The translations under genes and the position numbers were made by a program. A stretch of DNA of 64,000 nt from Promethearchaeota archaeon (GTDB lineage: Archaea > Asgardarchaeota > Lokiarchaeia > Sigynarchaeales > SOKP01), in NCBI GenBank assembly GCA_019057775.1, contig JAHLWT010000207.1, positions 15,344 through 79,343 of the forward strand, written 5' to 3'. Positions 35,941 through 42,309 of the stretch are shown in pieces. Position 1 is the stretch's first letter. Each line of letters opens with the position of its first letter. The notes under the pieces were generated by a model, which was not told the DNA's origin, did no database searches, and saw only the letters and a program-made list of their open reading frames with translations.

Positions 35941-36450
35941 TCAACGATCTTGACACCACTTTCCTATTTCTTCAATCACATTATTGATGTTATTCATGGT
36001 TACATTAGAATGGCTTCCCTGTATGAAGTTTATTAACAATTCTTCCTCATCGTGCATTTCTTTTTCCCGAAATAACATTATGATACTTGCAAAATAATAT
36101 TTCATTTTATCCTCATTGGCGATGTGCGTTTCCCAAGCTAGATACTGATGTTTGATAAAGTTGACTGCTTGATCTAAGACACTCTTTGATAAATTTAAGT
36201 ATTTTTTTATCTCATTTAAATATTTTATATAACCAAATATTAATATTTCAAATCCATCTCCCGATAACCTCGCACTTCCCTTTTTCTTTAATTCCTTTTC
36301 TGCTTTTTTCCGACAAGGGTAACATATTTTGTCTATATATCTACCATCATTACTAATGGTTATACCGTGAAGTCGTTCATTTATACTAGCGAGCGATACG
36401 AGTTCAGATCGATGTTGTTCACAAACAGGACAAATTATTTTTACTGACAT
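35941..36450 (-). CDS. Protein with N-terminal zinc-knuckle pair, unknown
   Basis: 169 residues. C-x2-C pairs at CPVC (about 8-11) and CYPC (about 43-46) could bind one Zn. They frame a short domain with HRSELVSLASINERLHGI. The remainder is helical and acidic-basic mixed (SKSVLDQAVNFIKHQYLAWE, EMHDEEELLINFIQG). No known family comes to mind. It is the last gene before the repeat-rich island, and its 5' side faces copy A of the dispersed repeat. Confidence 0.65.
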   Translation of the reverse strand: MSVKIICPVCEQHRSELVSLASINERLHGITISNDGRYIDKICYPCRKKAEKELKKKGSARLSGDGFEILIFGYIKYLNEIKKYLNLSKSVLDQAVNFIKHQYLAWETHIANEDKMKYYFASIIMLFREKEMHDEEELLINFIQGSHSNVTMNNINNVIEEIGKWCQDR

Positions 36451-36826
36451 TTTAACTTTTTAAATTTGTAATTAACGAATAATGTTCCATAATATTTAAA
36501 AAAGGTTTATAGAATATACGACAAAATTAAAAATTCTTAAATTTTAATAGAATTATGAATGAAAAAACGGAATATCTAATACCTCTAATTTTAATAATTC
36601 AAGTTTTAACTCAGCTGATTTAATATTTGTTAAAAGAGAATGCGACAAAATTAAATTTTTAAAAAAAGATTGTTTTTAATACTTTTTATCCGCATACGAT
36701 TACTTTCTTTTATTAATTTTGGGAAGTTAGACTAAAATATGAAGGTCAAAGAATTTAGATTCTTATTTATAATTTAATAGTAATTTTAAAATAGGTTTTT
36801 TACACTCTATAACTTTGGAAGACATT
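36451..36826. other. Intergenic region with first island repeat
   Basis: AT-rich, no long gene. It holds repeat copy A (36555-36675), a partial match to the repeat core at about 36516-36535 (ACGACAAAATTAAAAATTC), and a promoter-like TTTTTAATACTTTTTATCC near 36673-36691. Confidence 0.5.
36555..36675 (+). repeat. Island repeat copy A, with 22-codon micro-ORF
   Basis: It carries a complete 22-codon ORF (36555-36623, ATG to TAA: MNEKTEYLIPLILIIQVLTQ plus LI) followed by the repeat core AGAGAATGCGACAAAATTAA and TTTTTAAAAAAAGATTGT. Copy D at 40359 repeats both parts. The micro-ORF encodes a single hydrophobic helix. Confidence 0.7.
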
Positions 36827-37102
36827 ATGAAAGAGTTAGATGATTTAATTGAAGCAGAAGAAATTGTTCTCTTTATGGCATGTCAGGTATTGAATTATAG
36901 TCTAACTGCACGGGTTCCTAAGAAAAGAATTACAAATAAAATAAGAAATATGCCTCCAAAATATTTGAAAAACGCGTTCAAATCGTTAGTTTCAAATGGT
37001 TTTCTCAGATTGCATCCATCAGGGAGAAGCCCTACTTATCAATTGACAAGAAAAGGAATGAAAGCAGGTACTATTCTCTATAACCGTAAAATTGGATTAT
37101 AA
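36827..37102 (+). CDS. Small winged-helix DNA-binding protein
   Basis: 91 residues from ATG 36827 (a TTG at 36815 would add four). It has a helical N-terminus (LDDLIEAEEIVLFMACQVLN), then a winged-helix pattern: NKIRNMPPKYLKNAFKSLVS, NGFLRLHPSGRSPTYQLTRK, GMKAG. The wing and turn spacing match small archaeal and viral transcription regulators. A perfect 18-bp palindrome follows 26 bases after the stop and may be an operator. It belongs to the accessory island, next to a second winged-helix gene. Confidence 0.7.
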   Translation: MKELDDLIEAEEIVLFMACQVLNYSLTARVPKKRITNKIRNMPPKYLKNAFKSLVSNGFLRLHPSGRSPTYQLTRKGMKAGTILYNRKIGL

Positions 37103-37127
37103 CTTATTTTTTATTATCAATTTATCA

Positions 37128-37145
37128 ATACAGAATATTCTGTAT
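37128..37145. promoter_or_regulatory. Perfect 18-bp palindrome, probable operator
   Basis: ATACAGAATATTCTGTAT is fully self-complementary. It lies between the two winged-helix genes, about 10 bases upstream of CTTTAAATAG (37155-37164), the probable TATA box of the second gene. It is a likely binding site for one of the two regulators. Confidence 0.6.
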
Positions 37146-37277
37146 CACAAAAAGCTTTAAATAGTTACTTTTTTGTATTATTATTGCAATAGTGGTAGTG
37201 ATTTGATCAGTTTTGAAATCGAGTTTTAGAATTAGTTTTTTTAGGTATAGTTGGGAGTGTGATGTCGGTTGGAGGAA

Positions 37278-37568
37278 ATGGCAAATGTGGTTAGAAGAAA
37301 AAGGGCTTTTGAGAATAAATGGGTATTATATGAATTAATAAGCAAAAACCCTGGAATAAGTATTTATGGCTTAGCAAAAAAGAAAGATTGGACACCTGGA
37401 AAAGTAGAACATTATGTTAAAAAATTATTAAAAGACGGAATGATTGATAACTCAACAGAAGTCGTTAAGGGGAGGAATAAAAGAAGTCTTCGAGCAAAGA
37501 AAATGGAGCATTTTATTAACTGGGATAAAATCAAAGAGTTGAAAAAGCCACCTAATATTAATAAATAA
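37278..37568 (+). CDS. Small winged-helix DNA-binding protein, second
   Basis: 96 residues from ATG 37278 (TTG 37269 is an alternative; GGAGG lies at 37271-37275). It begins MANVVRRKRAFENKWVLYEL, then a typical helix-turn-helix: NPGISIYGLAKKKDWTPGKV and EHYVKKLLKDGMIDNS, with a basic wing (VVKGRNKRSLRAKK). This resembles archaeal and viral transcription regulators of the MarR/ArsR-like winged-helix group. It belongs to the island and sits downstream of the 18-bp palindrome. Specific family not assigned. Confidence 0.75.
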   Translation: MANVVRRKRAFENKWVLYELISKNPGISIYGLAKKKDWTPGKVEHYVKKLLKDGMIDNSTEVVKGRNKRSLRAKKMEHFINWDKIKELKKPPNINK

Positions 37569-37666
37569 TTTTATTCTTTTTTTATTGTCAGATTGGAAGT
37601 AAAAGTAAAGATTTAAATTTTGTCGGAGAGATATAAAAGTATCAAAAAATACCAGGTAAATAAAAA

Positions 37667-37846
37667 ATGAGTAATAATGATGATATGGAATTAAATCCTG
37701 AAGAAAAATTCATAGATAGTATAAAGAATGAATTAATTGAAGTAATTTTAAAGAATACTATTGAATATGGAGTGAATAAATTCAAGGAAAAACTTCCAGA
37801 ATGGAAAGAGAAATATCAAATTTGGAAAAAGAAGTATTTCTCATAA
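37667..37846 (+). CDS. 59-residue acidic-basic protein
   Basis: ATG 37667 to TAA 37844-37846. It begins MSNNDDMELNPEEKFIDSIK and ends WKEKYQIWKKKYFS. It looks helical with no Cys and no membrane segment. TATAAAAGTATC lies about 30 bases upstream (37632-37643). Repeat copy B starts right after its stop codon. No family recognised; it is placed in the island between a winged-helix gene and a 181-residue unknown. Confidence 0.6.
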   Translation: MSNNDDMELNPEEKFIDSIKNELIEVILKNTIEYGVNKFKEKLPEWKEKYQIWKKKYFS

Positions 37847-37849
37847 AAT

Positions 37850-37955
37850 ACTCTGAATTTAAAGGACTCAAATGTGAACATTGCAATAAAAAATTCAAGA
37901 TTTAACTAAGATGATTTAATATTTTTTAAAAGAGAATGCGACAAAATTAAAAATA
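37850..37955 (+). repeat. Island repeat copy B
   Basis: It begins TCTGAATTTAAAGGACTCAA, which encodes a zinc-finger-like remnant GLKCEHCNKKFK. It then has AAGATGATTTAATATTTTTT and the core GAGAATGCGACAAAATTAAA. It lacks the downstream GATTGTCAAAAAACTGGCCA part seen in copies C-F. Confidence 0.6.
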
Positions 37956-38046
37956 TCTGTATTTGAAAATAAAACAATTAGTTGAATAATTTAAATTTAT
38001 AATTTATGTAATTACTATTATAAATAAGAACTAAGAACTGATTCAA

Positions 38047-38592
38047 ATGTCTAAAAAAAAAAAAGAAATAATAAATGAAGATGATTTAGAAATAATAACT
38101 CCTGATGTAGAATGGAAAATGTGTATGGATTCTTTGAAAGCTATGGCAGAGGCAGAAACAAAGTTCAAGAAAGAAGCATTTAAAACACCTGTAAAATTTC
38201 TAAGAGAAAAATTGGTTAAAACAGCAATGTTTATTAATATTTTAATTAAGAGGTTAGATTCACATTATCATGATGTTAATAAATTTGCAAATTGTGAAGA
38301 ATGGTATGGAGCTGACATGTTTAAAGATATTCAAGTTAAATATACTGGAGATGAAATAGATAAAGAATTTACATTATTTCGTATTTCACAGTGTCTTACC
38401 AATTTGGATTATATTGTATGGAGATTATATGAAAATGAATCTATAGAAATGGAAGTAGGAAACCAAGAAAAATTAATTGAAGAATATTATAAAAGAGAAA
38501 ATAAAAAATTTAATGAATTTTGTAAAGAGAGTAAGTATCATCAAGGATATTATAAAGAATCAGAAGATAAAGAAAAAGATAATAGTCTATAA
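38047..38592 (+). CDS. Hypothetical island protein, 181 residues
   Basis: A helical, highly charged protein starting MSKKKKEIINEDDLEIITPD, with WKMCMDSLKAMAEAETKFKK and YHDVNKFANCEEWYGADMFK. Three Cys are scattered and do not form a motif. The C-terminus is acidic-basic (YYKESEDKEKDNSL). There is no TM segment. I do not recognise it. The upstream region has AAATTTATAATTTATG, a possible TATA. It is followed by a hairpin-type island motif near 38674. Confidence 0.6.
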   Translation: MSKKKKEIINEDDLEIITPDVEWKMCMDSLKAMAEAETKFKKEAFKTPVKFLREKLVKTAMFINILIKRLDSHYHDVNKFANCEEWYGADMFKDIQVKYTGDEIDKEFTLFRISQCLTNLDYIVWRLYENESIEMEVGNQEKLIEEYYKRENKKFNEFCKESKYHQGYYKESEDKEKDNSL

Positions 38593-38673
38593 AAAAGAGA
38601 AGTTCTCTCTTGATTTGGATATTTCCGTTTATGTGTATGTCTAACAACAACACGACCATCATTTAAATGTAAT

Positions 38674-38704
38674 TCTTTTTTCAGTATCAGGATAAAAAAA
38701 ATTT
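38674..38704. repeat. Short island motif near gene end (AG..YCAGGATAAAAAAA)
   Basis: TTTTTTCAGTATCAGGATAA and the following A-run match motifs at 39427, 42254, 44523 and 44689. The motif lies between the convergent 38047 and 38720 genes and is part of a palindromic family TTTATCCTGGA/TCCAGGATAAA. Confidence 0.5.
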
Positions 38705-38719
38705 GAATTAAATCTATGA

Positions 38720-39187
38720 TTAAAAATCAAATTTAGAAAGCTTTTTACTTAATTTTATCTCATAATATTCCTTAGCGTAATTAATCATCTTTTGTAATAC
38801 TATTTCGAAATTCTCCTTGCTCATCTCAAGTCTTTGATTGTTCATTAAGATTAATTCTACACCTATAAAGATATATTCATTGACTATATGTAATGCAGTT
38901 CTTCTTTTTGACTCTGATATTTTTGGAATTACACCAATCTTGATTAGGTTTTCAGTTTGTGTTAGCAGATAAGGTAAATCAGCGATGAATTGCTCTTCGG
39001 GATTATTTTTTAAGATAGTCTCGAATAATTTCTTGATACGCAGGAATAATGGCTTAATTTCCTTCTTTTCTTCATTTTTTTCTTTTTTCTTATCTAACAT
39101 TTTGTTAATTATAATTGGGATAAATATACTAATGCCCAAAACAACTAAATCCCAAAAACTTAGGTTCCAAAAGTCTTGAAATATCAT
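38720..39187 (-). CDS. Single-helix membrane-anchored protein, unknown
   Basis: 155 residues. A TM helix near residues 11-30 (FWDLVVLGISIFIPIIINKM) is followed by a highly charged coil (LDKKKEKNEEKKEIKPLFL) and a helical cytoplasmic domain with LPYLLTQTENLIKIGVIPKI and RRTALHIVNEYIFIGVELIL. The type II-like topology with Lys after the helix puts the body inside the cell. No family recognised. It is transcribed toward the 38047 gene. Confidence 0.6.
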   Translation of the reverse strand: MIFQDFWNLSFWDLVVLGISIFIPIIINKMLDKKKEKNEEKKEIKPLFLRIKKLFETILKNNPEEQFIADLPYLLTQTENLIKIGVIPKISESKRRTALHIVNEYIFIGVELILMNNQRLEMSKENFEIVLQKMINYAKEYYEIKLSKKLSKFDF

Positions 39188-39316
39188 TTAATTCTTACCT
39201 CTAAATTGGATTTAAACATTGTCGAACTACATATATATAGTTTTTTTTTAATTGATAACATAATTTATAATTATTAATTCAAATATAAATACTCTTCTAT
39301 TTACTTAACCAAAACA

Positions 39317-39400
39317 TTGAATTTACTTAATTTTAGTTAATTTTAGTTAATTTTAGTTAATTTTAGTTAATTTTAGTTAAGTTAAGTTAAGTAAATTCAA
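39317..39400. repeat. Iteron-like array: five 10-bp units inside a 14-bp inverted repeat
   Basis: Five exact copies of TTTTAGTTAA (39331-39380) are followed by GTTAAGTTAA. They are framed by TTGAATTTACTTAA (39317-39330) and its exact reverse complement TTAAGTAAATTCAA (39387-39400). Directly repeated units inside an inverted repeat are a common form of plasmid origin or partition site. A replication role is an inference. Confidence 0.7.
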
Positions 39401-39426
39401 ATAAATTTAAAGCAATTTTGATTAGA

Positions 39427-39471
39427 TTTTATCCTGGAATAAACTTTTTTTCAGTACCAGGGAAAGAATTT
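39427..39471. repeat. Palindromic island element (CCTGG-loop-CCAGG)
   Basis: TTTATCCTGGAATAAAC, a T-run, then CAGTACCAGGGAAAG. The CCTGG and CCAGG arms can pair. Related half-elements recur at 38674, 39658, 40018, 42254, 44523 and 44689. Confidence 0.5.
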
Positions 39472-39507
39472 TTAATTCTATTTTTTAGTTAAATCACTTA
39501 TTTCTGC

Positions 39508-39683
39508 TCTGAATTTAAAGGACTCAAATGTGAGCATTGCAATAAAAAATTCAAGTGTTTTACTAAGATGATATAATATTTTTTAAAAGAGAATGCGACA
39601 AAATTAAATTTTTAAAAAAAGATTGTCAAAAAACTGGCCATCCTGAGATCAAAATTTCTCCTGGAATAAATTTTTTTTCAGTT
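39508..39683 (+). repeat. Island repeat copy C (longest)
   Basis: It contains, in order: a zinc-finger-like coding remnant (SEFKGLKCEHCNKKFKCFTK and MI before a stop), the core AGAGAATGCGACAAAATTAA, GATTGTCAAAAAACTGGCCA then TCCTGAGATC, and CTCCTGGAATAAATTTTTTT. Copies B, D, E and F each share part of this. Confidence 0.7.
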
Positions 39684-39695
39684 TCTTCCATTATT

Positions 39696-39905
39696 TCATT
39701 GATTTATATTTTCTTTTTTGTATGGCTCTCCATAAAATTCTAAAAGGATTTCTATATCTCCAATAATTTTATTAATTAAAACTTTTGATTTGTAATTATT
39801 TGCTTTATGTCCTTTTGCTTTGGATTCTTTATTTGCTCTCTCTTTTATTTTATATAAAAATTTTAGAAATTTCTCAGTACATTCTATATTTTTATCTTTA
39901 TCCAA
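39696..39905 (-). CDS. Small helical basic protein
   Basis: 69 residues, TTG start backed by a strong GGAGGGGG ribosome site about seven bases upstream. It begins MDKDKNIECTEKFLKFLYKI, continues with a lysine-rich stretch (KESKAKGHKANNYKSK) and ends with a helix (LINKIIGDIEILLEFYG). No membrane segment and no recognised family. Its basic charge would suit a nucleic-acid-binding role, but this is a guess. Confidence 0.6.
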   Translation of the reverse strand: MDKDKNIECTEKFLKFLYKIKERANKESKAKGHKANNYKSKVLINKIIGDIEILLEFYGEPYKKENINQ

Positions 39906-40092
39906 TTTAACCCCCTCCTTTTTAAATTTCTTTTGTCTATAAAAAGATAAGGATCCTATGCTTTTAATATATTCATTCTAAAAAATCATTCAAAATTTAG
40001 AACATATTTTTTTCGATGAATTTTATCCCGGAAAAAAAGATATAACACCTTTAAATATTTTGATCATTATATTTAAAATAGAAAAGCAATCC

Positions 40093-40149
40093 GACAGGTT
40101 AAAATTACGGAGTACATTTATTTGAAAAACTCGTGTGTTTTAACCTGTC
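40093..40149. repeat. 12-bp perfect inverted repeat with 33-base spacer
   Basis: GACAGGTTAAAA (40093-40104) and TTTTAACCTGTC (40138-40149) are exact reverse complements. The transcript could form a stem-loop, or the arms could be ends of a short mobile element. No coding sequence lies inside. Confidence 0.65.
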
Positions 40150-40358
40150 TGAAAATTTAAATAATTATAATTTTTATCCTGATTTGTTTCTTCTTTATTA
40201 GTTTAATATATTTCTCCGGTCATTTCCCCCCCATATTTGAGTAAGAATCGAAGATTACTAATTTACTTAACAAATAAATTTCTGCTTTAAATGTGGCCTT
40301 CCAATTAATTAATTTCCTTCTTTTTTTCTATTAAAAATTAAGTCTTTATATCAAAATT

Positions 40359-40500
40359 ATGAATGAAAAAATTGAATATCTAATACCTCTAATTTTAATA
40401 ATTCAAGTTTTAACTAAGATGATTTAATATTTGTTAAAAGAGAATGCGACAAAATTAAATTTTTAAAAAAGATTGTCAAAAAACTGACCATCCTGAGATT
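40359..40500 (+). repeat. Island repeat copy D, with 22-codon micro-ORF
   Basis: The micro-ORF 40359-40427 encodes MNEKIEYLIPLILIIQVLTK plus MI, matching that of copy A with only three substitutions. The core AGAGAATGCGACAAAATTAA follows, then GATTGTCAAAAAACTGACCA and TCCTGAGATT. Confidence 0.7.
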
Positions 40501-40516
40501 AAATTTCTGTTTAGAT

Positions 40517-40861
40517 TCAGGGAGATTTTCTTTTCCAATTTGGGTCTAATTGATCATAATTAGTAAATAAAGTCTTTATCTTTCTTACATTATTCTCTTT
40601 ATTATCAACTATACAAAGGTGTAGCCAAATATTTTGAGAACCAGGTAATAATTCTTTTATCCAATATTTTTCTAAATTGGTCTCAGGATCTCTTCTTAGT
40701 GAGTCTTTTTTTTCACAAAATTTCATTACTTCTAATACTTTTTCTTTAGCTTCCTCTTCTGTAATAGGTTCTTGACAATCCCTTGCTGCTTTAAGTAATC
40801 TATCTCTTGCTTTTTCTTCCACATGAGATTGACTGCTTTCTAAACAACCAACAACCCACAT
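40517..40861 (-). CDS. Hypothetical island protein, about 114 residues
   Basis: Start uncertain: ATG 40861 (MWVVGCLESSQSHVEEKARD) or TTG 40873, two bases after the upstream stop. It is a helical protein with PITEEEAKEKVLEVMKFCEK, RRDPETNLEKYWIKELLPGS and IWLHLCIVDNKENN, the last perhaps a strand. No motif recognised. It is the last gene of a four-gene minus-strand run (42012 to 40517) with gaps of a few bases or overlaps, so it is co-transcribed with them. Confidence 0.6.
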   Translation of the reverse strand: MWVVGCLESSQSHVEEKARDRLLKAARDCQEPITEEEAKEKVLEVMKFCEKKDSLRRDPETNLEKYWIKELLPGSQNIWLHLCIVDNKENNVRKIKTLFTNYDQLDPNWKRKSP

Positions 40862-40875
40862 GATATAATACAATT

Positions 40876-41073
40876 CTATTTTTTAATGCAAATTGTTCCT
40901 TCATAAAAATTATTATATTCAGAAATGATATTGAAAAAATAAAATATTAAATCATTCTCGAGTTCAGGGGCTCTATATTCTTTTATTTGAAGCTTTAATT
41001 TACAATTAAAAGGAATAATTCTCCCTAAAATTTTAGCCATTACAAAGACATTGTTAAACGCTCCTTTATTCAA
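40876..41073 (-). CDS. Hypothetical island protein, 65 residues
   Basis: TTG start overlapping the previous stop (TTGA, 41070-41073), a sign of translational coupling. It begins MNKGAFNNVFVMAKILGRII, then FNCKLKLQIKEYRAPELEND and LIFYFFNIISEYNNFYEGTI. It is a mixture of strands and an amphipathic helix with no TM segment of clear length. Unknown. Its place inside the tight operon is the main evidence that it is real. Confidence 0.55.
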   Translation of the reverse strand: MNKGAFNNVFVMAKILGRIIPFNCKLKLQIKEYRAPELENDLIFYFFNIISEYNNFYEGTICIKK

Positions 41074-41315
41074 GGGTTAATTGTAATAGATTTTTTTTCA
41101 ATTTTTTCTATTTCAAAATCCTCATCGTATTCAAGAAAGCCTTCCAGTTCATCCCACAAGAGGCTTACCAAATTTTCTTCTTCACGAATTTGTTCTTTGA
41201 ATGTTCTACTCTCTGCTTTAACTTCAATGTAATTTATTACATTATATTGAGTAAAGAATGCTCGTTCTTTTATGGTTTCTTTATTAACAATTTTCTCGTG
41301 ATATTGTTCAGTCAT
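41070..41315 (-). CDS. Hypothetical island protein, 81 residues, acidic
   Basis: Begins MTEQYHEKIVNKETIKERAF, then FTQYNVINYIEVKAESRTFK and an acidic C-terminal half (WDELEGFLEYDEDFEIEKIE). It is located seven bases after the 41323-42012 gene and overlaps the next gene by four bases. No family recognised. The size and acidic tail are compatible with an antitoxin-like or regulator partner, but nothing in the sequence proves it. Confidence 0.55.
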   Translation of the reverse strand: MTEQYHEKIVNKETIKERAFFTQYNVINYIEVKAESRTFKEQIREEENLVSLLWDELEGFLEYDEDFEIEKIEKKSITINP

Positions 41316-41322
41316 ATCTAAA

Positions 41323-42012
41323 TCAATCCTTTTTACTAAATCTTTGATAAATTAAATCTTCCTGAATTTCAAATTCTTTATACATGTCATCTACTTCTTG
41401 TTTTAGGTTTTCAATTAATGTTTTTGAGGCTGTTAATCTAAGCGTCTTTATTTTACCTTTTGCCGAATCATAATAGGTTAAAATTATTTCACCAGTGGTA
41501 AAATGAAAAAATTCTGTTTTATTTTCTATTTTGAAATTTATTGTCTTTATATCCACATTGTATTCAAAGTCTTCTATAATATTAGCCCTACTTAGACTTT
41601 TAAACACGATAAAAGATAGGATCTCTTTATTGCTGATAATTATTTTTTCTAAATCTATTATTTTATCATTATATTGAGGAGTTAAATCATCGTCTGCAAT
41701 TTTTAATATCTCCTTAATTTGTAGCTCTCCTTTATTTGTTATGAAATCAATGATTAGCTTAAAGATTGAGAGAATCACATCTTTAGGATCAGTATTTCCA
41801 ATTCTGAAATCATCCAAATGTAACTTTTCTTTAAAGTCTGTATTTATCAAGAACGTAATTCCAGTAGGAGTTAGATTGTAATCAATAAAATCTTTCTCTA
41901 TTAATCGTTCGATGCTTATTACCATTTCTGTTAAAGTTTCTAAATTACTCTCTTTTATTATCTGTTGAATTAAATCTGCGGAAAAAGTCTTAATATTTTC
42001 ATTTTCCATCAT
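41323..42012 (-). CDS. Hypothetical island protein, 229 residues
   Basis: Starts MMENENIKTFSADLIQQIIK. The first half has a helix-turn-helix-like stretch (ETLTEMVISIERLIEKDFID followed by YNLTPTGITFLIN) of the type seen in winged-helix proteins. The second half is strand-rich (YNVDIKTINFKIENKTEFFH, GEIILTYYDSAKGKIKTLRL) and ends in a charged coil. No Cys and no TM segment. First gene of a four-gene operon. It is downstream of the AAA-AlbA_2 gene, so the two may function together (inference). Confidence 0.6.
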   Translation of the reverse strand: MMENENIKTFSADLIQQIIKESNLETLTEMVISIERLIEKDFIDYNLTPTGITFLINTDFKEKLHLDDFRIGNTDPKDVILSIFKLIIDFITNKGELQIKEILKIADDDLTPQYNDKIIDLEKIIISNKEILSFIVFKSLSRANIIEDFEYNVDIKTINFKIENKTEFFHFTTGEIILTYYDSAKGKIKTLRLTASKTLIENLKQEVDDMYKEFEIQEDLIYQRFSKKD

Positions 42013-42215
42013 ATTAATCGTTTACTTTCATTAATAATTTATAAATCTTGTTTAAATACTAAAATAATTTGAATATTTAAATATGTTTAATCTAATATTA
42101 GAATTATTCAACAAAATTTTAATTTTTTTATTTTTATCGATTAAGGTTTTTGAAATCATAGAGTATAAGCACCCTACTCTTATCATATCCTCAGGATCTT
42201 TTTTGAATGGAATTT

Positions 42216-42298
42216 TAAAAAAGATTGTTAAAAAACTGGCCATCCTGAGAGCAAAAATTTCAACCAGTGGAAAAATTTTTTCTAGTCCAGAATAAAAA
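42216..42298 (-). repeat. Island repeat copy E
   Basis: Contains TTTTAAAAAAGATTGTTAAA followed by AAACTGGCCATCCTGAGA, then AACCAGTGGAAAAATTTTTT and CTAGTCCAGAATAAAAAATT. It lacks the ATGCGACAAAATTAA core. It lies between the AAA gene and the small-protein operon. Confidence 0.6.
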
Positions 42299-42309
42299 AT
42301 TTAAAAAAA

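Larger units (their letters stand above)
39188..39695. other. Intergenic region with iteron-like array and repeat copy C
   Basis: This 508-base region holds no gene. It contains the inverted-repeat-flanked tandem array at 39317-39400, a palindromic CCTGG..CCAGG element (39427-39471) and repeat copy C (39508-39683). Confidence 0.6.
39906..40516. other. Non-coding stretch with inverted repeat and repeat copy D
   Basis: 611 bases without a long gene. It holds a motif half at 40018-40040 (TTTTATCCCGGAAAAAAAGA), the 12-bp inverted repeat 40093-40149, and repeat copy D with its micro-ORF at 40359-40500. The rest is AT-rich with no signal seen. Confidence 0.5.

Noticed and set aside
39317..39400. 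CRISPR array
   Set aside because: Units are 10 bp, directly adjacent and without spacers, and no cas gene is in the window.
42052..42243. Short ORFs on both strands in front of the small-protein operon
   Set aside because: They lie in repeat copy E and AT-rich flanks, overlap each other and have no ribosome site.
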